A stretch of 64,000 nt of DNA from Nageia nagi (lineage: Eukaryota > Pinophyta), in NCBI GenBank assembly GCA_050084985.1, contig JBITNC010000001.1:196044001-196108000 (forward strand), read 5' to 3'. Positions 1-10,502 of the stretch are shown here, piece after piece (position 1 is the first letter of the stretch; every line of letters begins with the position of its first letter). The notes beneath the pieces were generated by a model. It saw only the letters and a program-made list of their open reading frames with translations, searched no databases and was not told where the DNA came from. A program made the position numbers and the translations under genes.

Positions 1-703
1 AACTAATGTCAAATCAATTATATGCATCTAATCCCACCAATAAAAATTAAATCTTACTAAACTACATACATTGATCTCATCAAAAGTTAAAGTTATTTGA
101 ATTGGAAGGAGCACAAGGATCAAGATGAAATATCCTATCAAGAAAATAGCCATTAAATGCCACATGCATAAAGTCCAAAAATATAAAACCAAGATAAGAA
201 TTCAAATTTTCATTCTACACTAAGTCTTTTGAGCAAGATATTGAGAGCCAAGTTGTATAACTTATGCTCCAAATTCATTGCAATAAAATCTAGAGCCATG
301 TATACCCATAAGCTACAATCAACTTAGAATAATTGGTTTGCTAATAAGATTGTTGATAAATGGAGGATTTAGAGGAAACATGATCACAAAAAAACTCCAT
401 AGCTTAGCTAGGTTCTTCCACATATCTATCAAGAAGCCAAAGATAAAGGATAGGGAAATCATAAGTAGAAACTACCCAATCCCAAAAGAAAGAGAAGAAG
501 GTGGTTATCAAATTCATAGACCTATAGAAGAGAATCTAAGATACAGAGATACATGGGTATGATAAGAATATTAAAGGTAAAATGGAAGATAAGTACCCTA
601 AATTCTCTTTCACCTATTTTCAAGCAATTCCTCTACATTTTAATTTGATGAATGTAACTCTATTCTTAAGCCACCTTGCTCATGAGTTATTTTTTTTCCT
701 TAT
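1..703. other. Unassigned AT-rich sequence
   Basis: No recognisable gene, terminal repeat or RNA. A 74-codon open stretch at 338-562 on the plus strand is rich in Lys, Arg and Ile but matches no family I know. It may be a remnant of the repeat that starts near 704. Confidence 0.4.
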
Positions 704-2585
704 AACCTTTAGTAGACTGTGTTCATAGAGTTTGTGTTAAGGATAAACATATTTTCCTTGACTTCTCTCCATGTGATATATCCAAATCATTACAATATTA
801 TGACTATGGCCAATCTCTTAAATCTTTTATGTTGAAAAAATAGGCTAGTAATTATAATCCTACTATCCTCCCCTTCCTTCAATCTATTATTGTTAACTTA
901 GATGCCCTCCCTAAAAAGTTTATATTCATTATGTATTTCAACAATCATTAACAATTTTTATTCTCTAACTTAGCCATCCTTTTCAAATATGATTATGATA
1001 TACATGTAACAATGGAATAAATGACTATTTCTAATGCCATTTCTTATCCTTATATCCTTATATACTTTGATAAGCTAGTGTTTCTATCACAACAAATTAT
1101 GAATGCATTCCAAAATATATAGCATTTTAAAATATTCCCATATATGTTACTTACAGTGTGGTTATTATTTATAAGAAAATAAGTTTGTTTAGATTCATAC
1201 CTATACAAACAATTGATGCATCTAGAAACCCATTGGCTATGGATCAACTGACATAAGAATTGAGGTCCTCAACCTCATATTACAACTTTATTTGTAAATT
1301 CATTGGTTCAGCCTTATCATTCCTAGAAGGATATAAGATTCTATAGTTTAGAGTAGAATAATTGGAAAAATTACATATATTTAACATGGTATTATGATAT
1401 TTTTACTTTTCCAATTATGGAATATTCTTTTGATTATACAACTTTTCAAGGAAATCATATATTTTTCTCTATTATGTATCAAACATGATGTTTGTAGTTG
1501 AATTTTTTAGGTAGTTGGATGAGACAAATGATAATTTTGGATCAAAAATAAAAAAAACCAATGTATACTCTGGGATACAAACCTTTGAAGGTTTTATGCT
1601 GAGGAAGAAGCATCAAGCCACTAAATTAGGAAAAATTGTTAGCAAGATATATTTGATGTAAATCAATGTGGCTTATCATTATGATATGGAGGTCATTGTG
1701 ACTACCAATTTGAAAGCCACTAATTAAGGAAATCCTACAACCTTCCTTACAAAAATAAATGCATAATTTGAGGCAATCAAAAATACATCCCCAAATAATA
1801 TCATTCTAAAGTAATAAATAAAAAGAAATAGGATACAAGTAAATAAAAAGATAAGGCTTAGAAAAAGGTAATAAATAAAAATAAATAGTATACAAGTAAG
1901 AATAATTCCTTTTTAATCTACATGGTTGAAAATGGGAATTTGATTTTTGTAGTAGATGATGATGATGATGAATGGGATAAGTTGTATAATGAATAACATA
2001 ACTTAGATTACTCTAACTTAGAAAATAAAGATGATCATGATGGTGATAACTCTACTATAAAGGAGACCAAGTAGGAAACCTAGTAGAGGCTCAAGGAGAT
2101 GCTCTAGAATCTATATAAGGAAGCAAGATAAAAGGTCAAAAAAAGCCTATAAATTCTCCTCCACCAAAAAAATCTCTTAAAAGAATTGAAATATATCATG
2201 TGAAGAAAACTCATAAATTGACTACCTCTTTTGTGCCCTTTTCTTCAATAATAGCTACTCTGGGACCTCAAAAGGGAATATCTCATCAACCAAATGGAAA
2301 TATAAGAACCTATACCTATATGTAGTCTCATTCATATTCTTACCCACCAATTTCTTCATCATCTACTATAATAATTCCCAACTATATCCCAATCATTCTA
2401 TTATATTCTACCATGTTGACCTCCCAATAACAATAGCCACTTCATGGTACAAATAATATTGGAACTCCTATTACTATTTCTTTTCCAATAATTTTGCAAT
2501 AACTTGCCTTTGAAATAATGTTGGTTTCTTAAGACTAACATGTTCTATTATCTACTCATATTTTTGGATTTACTCTTATGAATCA
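704..2585 (+). repeat. Unit 1 of a 1.88-kb tandem direct repeat
   Basis: This stretch is repeated, with scattered substitutions, at 2586-2751 and on from 10503 to about 12150. Shared landmarks include CATAGAGTTTG near 727 and 2607, TAATCCTACTATCCTCC ending at 871 and 2751, and the GATGATGATGATGAATGGG stretch near 1960 and 11680. The offset is about 1,880 bases. Parts look like decayed plus-strand coding sequence: an Asp/Glu-rich run near 1955-2100, then a Lys-rich and Ser/Pro-rich run to about 2400, with many in-frame stops. I do not recognise the product. Unit 1 is uninterrupted and so preserves the empty target site of element A. Confidence 0.75.
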
Positions 2586-2751
2586 CCTTTAGTATACTAT
2601 ACTCATAGAGTTTGCATTAAGGATAAACATATTTTACTTAATTTCTCTCCATGTGAGATATCAAAAGCATCTCAATATTATGACTATGGCCAATCTCTTA
2701 AATATTTTATGTTGAAAAAATAGGCTAGTAATTATAATCCTACTATCCTCC
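2586..2751 (+). repeat. Unit 2 of the 1.88-kb repeat, left part
   Basis: First 166 bases of the second tandem copy, matching 704-871. It is broken at 2751 by the left LTR of element A and resumes at 10503. Confidence 0.75.
2747..2751. repeat. Target-site duplication of element A, left copy
   Basis: CCTCC precedes the left LTR; CCTTC follows the right LTR at 10503-10507, one transition apart. The empty site in unit 1 (867-871) also reads CCTCC followed by CCTTCCTTC. This shows directly that element A inserted here with a 5-bp duplication. Confidence 0.75.
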
Positions 2752-3542
2752 TGTTATCACATAACATTTATTTATGCATTTAAATAAATACATTTGCTTG
2801 CATTAATACACACCTAGAATATTTAATTTAATGATACCAATGTTTATCTTGAATATAATCATAATATCAATAATTATCTTGAATATCTTTATGTATTATG
2901 GACTAACCCTATTTATGTATGTACATACCAACCTAAGGAGTAGGTCATATTATTATCTATATAAATAGGGATCTAATAGTAAGTTCACGTCAAGGAGATA
3001 CATGATCCCATATATGGTCTTGGTGATGACAATCCTCTAGGTATCTTTTGATGCTACCATTTAAGGCTATGGTTTATGTACTTCCTTATGCATGTTGTTC
3101 TAACATTGATGATTTATTTGGATATCATATTGCTGATTGAAACATCTATGTGCATTTTATTGACTTGATTTGAAAAAAAATAGAATTCTATAAAAGGCCA
3201 TCAATGTTCCTTATTCATTCCAAATACACCATTAGTGCTTCTCTTGTACAACACATAGATCACTCATGATCCTCTTTATGTTGCATTTTAAGTTATAGCT
3301 TCTAGAGTAGGATTTCTCTATCATCCACATCTCAAACATATCATCATTCTTGAATGTTAAGTATGCTTTGTAAGGTAAGTATACAAATTAGAGTTCTTAA
3401 TTGGTATTGCTATCCTAATTCTAGGTGGTTATCTTCTTCATTTGTTTGTTTGTATGGTCTAAATTGCTATCCATAGCTCAAAATAGGTATTTTGGGTTTT
3501 GTAATTATTTATTTGCTTACATGTTCAAAATATTTTTAAACA
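2752..3542 (+). repeat. 5' LTR of element A
   Basis: Begins TGTTATCAC and ends TTTTTAAACA. It aligns over its whole 791 bases with 9712-10502. It contains a TATA box at 2958 and the CCTAAGGAGTAGGTCATAT block also found in both LTRs of element C. Confidence 0.9.
2958..2966 (+). promoter_or_regulatory. TATA box of element A 5' LTR
   Basis: TATATAAAT, followed by AGGGATCTAATAG. The same motif at the same LTR position occurs at 9918-9926 in the 3' LTR and inverted at 52581-52589 and 60152-60160 in element C. Conservation in all four LTRs supports a Pol II core promoter at the U3/R boundary. Confidence 0.65.
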
Positions 3543-3544
3543 TT

Positions 3545-3558
3545 TGGTGAACCTTATG
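3545..3558 (+). other. Candidate primer binding site of element A
   Basis: TGGTGAAC starts two bases after the 5' LTR, the usual PBS position and the usual TGG start. Element C has TGGTGAACTTGAC at the same place. I could not match it to a specific plant tRNA 3' end. Confidence 0.5.
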
Positions 3559-3739
3559 TGAAACTTAACTTCTAAAAATATGAATAATTCATTAGATATT
3601 TTATCATTAAATCAATCAAAGGTTGAACCAACTAAAAGAAAAATAAAATCATGGAAAGGTATAAAATCAATAAGAAAAATCATGGAAAGGTGTATCATCA
3701 ATAAGAAAAAGTGCTAGGTTAAATAAAGATAATGCCCCT

Positions 3740-5660
3740 TTGGCTATTGAAACCAATTTTCCTGATGATAAATCTTATCATGGAGATTTTGAAGATAATG
3801 ATAACCCTAAAAAAATAAGCATAAATATAACAAGTGATGAATCTTATCATGGGGACTCAAAAGATAAAGAGAGCCCTAAAGAAGAAATAATCCAACCTTT
3901 TGAGAATAAATGTCAATTAACCCTTTATTGATCTAAAAAATCTAATGATCTAAATCTAATAGAAGATAAATTAAGTATAGTCAAAGAATTTTTAAAGCTT
4001 CTTGGGGTATTCTATAAATTTACTAAAGATCTTACCATAACTCATTCATTTTGTATTATCTATGAATTTTTGACTAAAAATAGTTCTATGTGACCTTCTA
4101 GTATGTTGATGGCTAAGCCTCCCTCTTATTGTTCATTTTAACAAGTTAGAATAGGACCATCCATGGTCTAAATCTTATCAAAATGGAATGCATATGGCCC
4201 ATTTTGCCTAAAGAAAGCCATGTCAATTTTTGTATGCTTTTTCCTTCCATCTCTAAGTCCAATTTTCATCAAACTACATCATCTTTAACACTTGTAAAAA
4301 ATTTAAAAGATCATGAATCAATAACATTAGAAGAAGCCAATTGTGAGAATTTGGATGATGAGATGGTTGAATTCAATGATGAGTTAGATAATGAATTAAA
4401 AATAGAATTTGAAATTGATCTTATAGCATAAGGACTTATCAATGCTTACCATTACTAGTCAGATAGGGAAAAAGAAATTAAAGAGATAGAAGGAAAACAA
4501 TAGGCACACAATCTTATAAAAAAGCTCAAATAAGTGTAAGATAGGTAATCATAAGAGAATTGGATAATCAACTAATTCAAGAATGAAGAGATAAAAATGG
4601 GAGATTTACTCCTAAGACACCTAAATATGAGAATGAGAAAAAAGTTGAGAAACCTGATCTCTTGGAGAAAAACAATAATAATAAAATTATGTGAAATGAA
4701 AAATTAGAGAAAATAATGGCATAATTGAAAGGAATGGCTAAATAATTAAAGAGGTTAATAGTATTAAGTAAAGAAAAATAAGGTGAATAGTTAAATGAAA
4801 GGCACCCCTTTTGTGTGAAAATAAAAGGAAAAACATGGAAAGGGAAAGAAATAGATTTTTGCAAATATGATAGCATTAGTGATCCTAGGATACATATCAC
4901 AATTTTTGAAGAAGCAGCTTGCAGTTATCAATATGATGAAGATATGTTAGTGAGATTACTTCAACTCAATTTAGGGAAAGAATCTTTTGAATGGTTCTAT
5001 AGTTTGGAAAATCAAAGTATTACTAAATATGAGTAATTAAAACAAGAATTTATAAATCAATATCAACATAATATAAAAAGAAAACTAACCCTTGTTGATT
5101 TAACAAAAATGAGATAAGATGAGAACCAATCATTTGAGGAATTTGTAAAAACATGGAAGAAAATAGACACATTTATAAATTTAAATGAAAAAGAGCTAAA
5201 GTGAATGTTAATCAAATCTCTTAGAGATGAGATGATATTAGAATTCTTCAACTATTTAGAGCAACCCTTGTTGGGATGATTATGTCCATGATTCAAAAAG
5301 AGAAACACTTAGTAAAAATTAGTTATTGGAAACTTAAAAGAGAAGAAAAAAAACTATCAACTATGAAAACAATAGCAATAGTTGCAATGGCAAAAGAAAA
5401 ATCTTGTCCATATAAGAATAAAACCTTAGAGTATACACTAAAATTACAAAAGATTAGGATGAGCTATTATGATCATTACTTCAAAAGGGTTTGATCCAAT
5501 TACCACCCATGAGTCAAAAGGTCACTAAAACTATAGGTAGATTTTGTGGGTATCATAGAATTCATGGACACAAAACATGTGAGTGTAAAAGGTTTAAAGA
5601 TGTTGTCCAAGAATTGATAGACAAAAAAGTAATATCATTCAAAAAATAGGAAGATAAAAA
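3740..5660 (+). pseudogene. gag: Gag pseudogene of element A (Retrotrans_gag and zinc knuckle)
   Basis: Gag forms the virus-like particle and binds the element RNA. The coding remnant lies in several frames. At 3740-3931 there is an acidic N-terminal part with a twice-repeated SYHGD motif. At 4183-4431 there is a Glu/Asp-rich part. At about 4800-5250 lies a Retrotrans_gag domain, with a hydrophobic/WFYSL core, then EFINQYQHN and FEEFVKTWKKI. At 5545-5586 there is a Cys/His knuckle (FCGYHRIHGHKTCEC) followed by an ELIDKK segment, as in the C-terminal gag of Tat-lineage elements. Several in-frame stops (TAA near 5034, TAG where Trp or Gln is expected) and frame changes make it non-functional. 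The domain differs clearly from the gag of element C despite shared LTRs. Confidence 0.75.
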
Positions 5661-6011
5661 AAGGCTCCTATATATGTAGATAATGAAAAATTAGGGATTT
5701 ATAAGAACCCCATGCCACAACATAACACAACAATATTGTATACACAAGGTAATTAGATGAAAAAGCCATTTATCACAATACCATAACAAGGAAAACATCA
5801 AAATGAAGCTAGCACTAGTGGGGGTACAAGGCCCTCTAGTTATATCATTTGGTAAACATGCATGATCACACTAATTGATTAATTTCATGCTGGAAAAAAT
5901 GGGGGATCATTTTGATGTCATATCAAGAGCACTGGCACTTTGTTTTTATCAAGAATGGATCATTGATGGTCCCCTTTCATAGTCAAATTTTGTTAAAATA
6001 AAAATTTAATG
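5661..6011 (+). other. Gag tail and spacer in the place of pol
   Basis: Asn/Gln/Pro-rich coding-like remainder of gag runs to about 5850, then non-coding sequence. No protease DTG/DSG, RT YVDD or integrase motif was found in any frame between here and the 3' LTR, so pol is missing rather than merely broken. Confidence 0.6.
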
Positions 6012-6104
6012 AATGCCCCTTGGCATGGAGTTCAACTCATAGATCATTTTATCTTTTTAGGCCTCTTGGCATAGAGTTTTAGCTCTCGTATTATCATAAA
6101 ATTC
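6012..6104 (+). repeat. Two left-hand units of the GCCTCTTGGCATAGAG repeat
   Basis: Two degenerate copies of the unit that forms the 40-bp array at 9001-9360. They lie about 2.9 kb before the main array, and the antisense PMD frame lies between them. Confidence 0.7.
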
Positions 6105-6215
6105 ATGTGATAAATAATAAGGTAAAATATACAAAAAGTCATATTTTATATTATAAAAAGGTCAATCATTTTACAAAATATTAGCATGGCTAAGTAATAA
6201 TCATATACATAAAAG

Positions 6216-8010
6216 CTATAGTCTCCTAGAAGGACCCCCTCCCCTTATGCTAGAACTAGTAGCCCTACTAAAGCCACTACCCCCACACCTAGCCTTGTAT
6301 TTTTCAGCCCTCACCTTTTCTTCCCCTATTTGTCTCTCAGCCTTATGTAGCTACTTGTAAAGGTCCTAGATCTATGTGTTGGATTTTTGTAGATCTTAGT
6401 ATAGGATGGTATAGTCTCCTCCTTCATATCATAGCTATCCCTATAGATCTTTGATTTTGGCATCCCTTTGCTCTATGAGCCTATGTAGCTAGGTTGTGTC
6501 TAGTTCAAGGTCCTCATCATCTGCATATAAATCATATATTAGTATTGCATGAATTTTTATAATAAAAACAAAAACATATATATAAAAAATAAAAAATAAT
6601 ATATACCATCATCATCCTCCTCATCTTCAAACACATCTGTGTCTCTCCTCATGTCGGGATCATACTCATCCTAATCCAAGTTCATCTCCTCATTATCATT
6701 ATGACCAACATTTAGCATCCTATCACATGTGTTATATATATCATATGACCCCCATAATAATGGTGTGTACTTATTTTCCCATCCTATAAATGCCTTCTTA
6801 ATGTCCCATCCTGTTGATGCCTCCTCTATGTTGGATGCATCTCCCTCATCCTTGGGTTGGTCTACCTCATGTATGCCTAGGTGATGAGGAGCATTTCATC
6901 ACCACTAATCCATGTATTCTTCAATATGCTCAAGAACATTTATGTCAAATTCATCCTTAAAGTCTAAGTCAACATTGGGGTATTTCCACTTAGAATCCCA
7001 ATCTGGCACTGGCTCATAGTCCTTTGGTAGATCCTTGCTATGATAGTAGTGTACTACTATCTTGCAATCATTTGGTATCCCGTATTATATTTTGAACTAT
7101 TAGAGTACCCTTTGTATGGATCAAATATTTCTTTGCATGCCTAGATGTATGTCAAGTGTCTCACATAGGCTAGCTCATGCATGTCCTCGACCCACTTTGG
7201 GGCATATCTATACTAACACTAGTGCATCTATGACTCCTTAAGTGTGTTGAGTCATACCCTCCATCCCTCTATGTTGACATTAGGAAAGTTAAGGCCATAT
7301 GTAGTCACCCATCACTACCATGTGGTACATCATCTAGTAGATCTTATGGTAGAGAGGCTGGTTTAGATATGCCTATGTGATCATAGGCCCATACCTACAG
7401 TATCATGGAATGAGCCACCTGTCTCCCTCCTCTTGCCACCTCAATGAATGCATGCAAATCATGGTATAGTTGTTTCAAAATAATTGGGCACCATACATAT
7501 CATTTATAGTGTCATACCATGTCCATAATGATAGGCACCATCCCCATGGGGAATGTCTTGCTACTTTTATCTAGGTAGATAATAACATCTAGTAGGCAAG
7601 CAATAAGGAGCCTCAATTGTAGGTCAACCCATGCTAGAGGATCCTTTGATAAATGTCTCATTAGGGAAACTCCCCTCTTCCTTTTTTTCACCTCATATGA
7701 GCCAATGAACCACATATCCCACTCCTCTTCTCATTCCATGCTAAGAATAGGGACCATGTTCACTAGCTTGCCTCTGATAGGTAGCCTAGTGATCCAATAG
7801 ATATCCTCGAGAGTCATTGTAATCTCCCCTATAGGTAAGTGAAAGGTGTTGGAATTTGGATCCCACCTTTCCATTAAAGCTATCAACATATCCTAATCAT
7901 GATATATGTAATTAGCAAAGGCCAGGTAGCTCAAAGAAATAGCCTTAAGTGTGCTCTAGCTCTTATTTGATTGGGGCCATTATTGGGAAACTATAAATAT
8001 AGTACTCTTT
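6216..8010 (-). pseudogene. Antisense plant mobile domain (PMD, MAIN-like) reading frame
   Basis: Read on the minus strand, about 600 codons long. From about 7960 to 7780 it reads through ISLSYLAFANY, ALMERWDP, NTFHLPIGEITMTLED and TRLPIRGKLV. The NTFHLP-GE-T-TL-D and GLPIRG-type motifs are the hallmark of the PMD (PF10536), found in MAIN/MAIL proteins and in transposon-borne copies. An open segment at 7715-7512 continues the domain (LLDVIIYLDKSSKTFP, VPIIMDM), and WAYDHIG follows near 7395. Downstream come an acidic stretch (about 6990-6610), a predicted coiled coil with an Arg/Lys/Glu-rich run (about 6480-6290) and a Gly/Ser/Arg tail ending at TAG 6218-6216. Several TAG/TGA codons interrupt it, mostly at expected Trp. 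Antisense extra ORFs, some with PMD, are to my recollection known in Tat-type Gypsy elements. Its function is unknown. Confidence 0.75.
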
Positions 8011-8415
8011 TTGAAAGCTCACATATAATAACTATGATATTGGTACAAAACACAAAAATTAATATTATTTTCTATTATTTATGCATTTTTGAGTTTTGTA
8101 GAATAATCAAAGAGGATCGTCCATGGTCCAAACCAACATAAAAGAGGACCACCCATGATTCAAACTAGGGTATAAGGGATCGCTAGTGGCCCTTTTCTTG
8201 TACAAAAAATTGATAAAAATTTATGACCAAGGTCATATGAAAAAGAGAAACCTAATTACAAAGGCCAAAATATGAAAAACCATGCTAAAAGACAAAAACA
8301 AAAGGAAAGTTATTCTAATGGGTAAAACCTTAAGAATAGGATATCGAACTTATAGGAAAACTATGCAAAAAGAAAAACACATAGAGAAAAATCAAGAATG
8401 CACCAAAGAGAGATA

Positions 8416-8479
8416 GGTAAAAATGATTTACCTAATGATTGGTAGGAGGTAAAAATGATTTACCTAATGATTGGTAGGA
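8416..8479 (+). repeat. Perfect 32-bp tandem duplication with a small hairpin
   Basis: Two identical 32-base units (GGTAAAAATGATTTACC, then TAATGATTGGTAGGA). Each starts with inverted 6-bp arms GGTAAA/TTTACC around a 5-base loop. It lies upstream of the antisense PMD frame. The perfect identity contrasts with the decay around it, so the duplication is recent. Confidence 0.7.
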
Positions 8480-9000
8480 GAGTTCACCACTAGAGTAGCT
8501 CTGTGTCCCTCTCAGCATGTAATTAGTAAAGCCATGATAGGGAGATGTGAAAAAGAAGCAAAGGTAAATCATAGGTTAATAGCAATAGAATCAGGAACAA
8601 GCACTCATCTTATAAGCTCTCAAAAACTCCTAAGCACTCTCCACTCTAAAAATATAATCAAGTGATAATGAAAGGGGGTTAGCTCTCTTTTATAACATTT
8701 CAAGGGCACATATCCCTAGATAGTCTTAATTTGTGTTCTTATGAGTTACAAATAGGTAAACAGAATTATCAATCAGAATTAATAAGAAATATATCATTAT
8801 TCATGTTTTTTTATTTTTCAAAAATTATGTAAGAAAATGAATACTATTGGCCTTTTTCTATCTAGTTTTGAGGACCATCAAAGGTATTCTTATGTCAAAA
8901 TAGACTACCCTATTCCTTGTTTTGTCAAATTGAACATCTTGATTTGCTAGACATGATTGAGGTTTATCTATATGGCTATATCCTAGATTGTATTTTGTTA
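8480..9000. other. Spacer between antisense PMD frame and tandem array
   Basis: No coding signal or recognised motif. It is the 5' side of the antisense PMD frame and might hold its promoter; I see no clear minus-strand TATA box. Confidence 0.3.
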
Positions 9001-9360
9001 TATGCCTTTTGGTAGAGAATTTTAGCTCTCAACATCATATTATGCCTCTTGGAATAGATTTTTAGCTCTCATCATCATATTATGCCTCTTGGCACATAGT
9101 TTTAGCTCTCATCATCATATTATACCTCTTGGCATAGACTTTTAGCTCTCAACATTATATTATGCCTCTTGGCATAATATATTAGCTCTCATAATCATAT
9201 TATGCCTCTTAGCATAGATTTTTAGCTCTCATAATTATATTATGCCTCTTGGTATAGAGTTTCAACTCTCATCATCATATTATGCCTCTTGGTGCAAATT
9301 TTTATCTCTCATCATCATATCATGCCTCTTGGCATAGAGTTGAACTCCCATTCTACTATA
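9001..9360 (+). repeat. 40-bp tandem array, nine units, no length change
   Basis: Nine consecutive units starting at 9001, 9041, 9081, 9121, 9161, 9201, 9241, 9281 and 9321, each exactly 40 bases. The core is TATGCCTCTTGGCATAGA plus TTTTAGCTCTC. Units differ by substitutions only. The same core occurs, inverted and with irregular length (39 to 47 bases), at 53195-53430 in element C, so the array is an old feature of the family's 3' non-coding region. Confidence 0.9.
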
Positions 9361-9380
9361 GTATGCTATTCACTTGTGTT

Positions 9381-9470
9381 GTCATGTGTGGTCATGTGTG
9401 GTCATGTGTTGTCATGTGTGGTCATGTGTGGTCATGTGTTGTTAGGTGTCATCATGTGTGGTCATGTGTT
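9381..9470 (+). repeat. 10-bp tandem array, nine units
   Basis: Nine in-register copies of GTCATGTGTG/T with few substitutions. It follows the 40-bp array by 20 bases. It creates Cys/His/Val-rich spurious open frames on the plus strand. Confidence 0.9.
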
Positions 9471-9698
9471 TTTAGTATCATGACAAGGGGCAAATTGGAA
9501 AACATCACCGTAGGGAGTTTTCTAAACCCATATATAGCTTTTATAGGTTTTGCTATATTACAATCTTTGTTGTAATTCAGATTGGTTAGTGTTGGTATTA
9601 TGCTTATCAATTCTTATCAATACTTCATTGCTATGACATCTTGATTGGTACTTTGAATGAAAAATCTCAATGCACCTAGTGATATCAATTTCTCATCC
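9471..9698 (+). other. Conserved 3' non-coding region of element A
   Basis: Non-coding. The last 150 bases (TTAGTGTTGGTATTATGC through TGCACCTAGTGATATC) match, inverted, 52788-52920 of element C, which marks this as conserved family-specific 3' sequence. Confidence 0.65.
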
Positions 9699-9711
9699 AA
9701 AGTGGGGCATC
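9699..9711 (+). other. Polypurine tract of element A
   Basis: AAAGTGGGGCATC lies directly before the 3' LTR, where plus-strand DNA synthesis is primed. Element C has the same tract, and element D has GGAAGTGGGGCATC at 35133. Confidence 0.85.
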
Positions 9712-10502
9712 TATTATTGCATATAATTTATTTATACATTTAAATAAATACATTTTCTTGAACTAATACAAACCTAGAATATTTAATTTTATGATATCAA
9801 TATTTATCTTGAATATAATCATAATATCAATAATTATCTTGAATATCATTATGTATTGTGGATTAATCCTATTTATGTAGGTACACATCAACCTAAGGAG
9901 TAGATCATATTATTATCTATATAAATAGGGATATAATAGTAAGTCCACATCAAGGAGATACATGATCCCATATCTAGCCTTGGTGGTGGCAATCCTCTAG
10001 GTGTCTTTTGATATTGCCATTCAAGACTATAGTTTGTGTACTTCCTTATGTGAGCTATTCTAACACTAATGATTTATCTAGATATCATATTGCTGATTGA
10101 AACATCTATGTGCAAATTATTAACTTGATTTCAAAGTAAAGAGCATTCTAATGAAGGCCATCATCATTCCTTATTCATACCAAATATGCCATTGGTGCTC
10201 CTCCTATACAACACATAGTCTACCTATGGTCCTCTTTTTGTTGCATTTTATGTTATGACTTTTGGAGCAAGATTTCTTTGTCATTCACATATCAAACATA
10301 TCATCATTATTTGGTGTCAAGTATGCTTCATAAGGTAAGTATACAAATTATAGTTCTTGATTAGTATTGTTGTCCTAATTCTAGGTGGTTATCTTCTTCA
10401 TCTATTTTTTTGTATGGTCTAAATTGCTATCTATAGCTCGAAATAGGTATTTTGGGTTTTGTAATTATTTATTTGCTTGCATGCTCAAAATATTTGTAAA
10501 CA
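9712..10502 (+). repeat. 3' LTR of element A
   Basis: Same length (791 bases) as the 5' LTR, with many substitutions, chiefly transitions. It starts TATTATTG instead of TGTTATC, so the conserved terminal TG is lost. It ends TTGTAAACA, followed by the target duplication CCTTC. Confidence 0.9.

Larger units (their letters stand above)
2752..10502 (+). mobile_element. Non-autonomous Ty3/Gypsy LTR element A: gag and antisense PMD, no pol
   Basis: A complete 7.75-kb element with 791-bp LTRs at both ends, a 5-bp target duplication, a candidate PBS, a Gypsy-type gag and a PPT. Protease, RT, RNase H and integrase are all absent: after the gag zinc-knuckle region (to about 5660) the sequence passes into 3' non-coding repeats. 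Between two parts of that repeat array lies a minus-strand frame of about 600 codons with a plant mobile domain (6216-8010). LTRs, PPT and the region before the PPT match element C at 51986-60343, which does carry pol. A therefore looks like a non-autonomous member that used C-type pol products. This is inference; both copies are now decayed. Confidence 0.85.

Noticed and set aside
4577-4900. 107-codon minus-strand frame, one of the longest in element A
   Set aside because: Antisense to the gag region; its Phe/Ser/Leu-rich composition reflects reversed Lys/Glu codons.
8471-8665. 64-codon plus-strand frame
   Set aside because: No motif; it begins in the 32-bp duplication and lies antisense to the side of the PMD frame.
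9001-9470. Regular repeat array that might suggest CRISPR
   Set aside because: Units are contiguous with no unique spacers, the array lies inside a plant LTR element, and a degenerate version occurs in a sister element.
9282-9575. Open frames rich in Cys, His, Val and Trp
   Set aside because: They are translations of the 10-bp tandem repeat and overlap each other in different frames; not genes.
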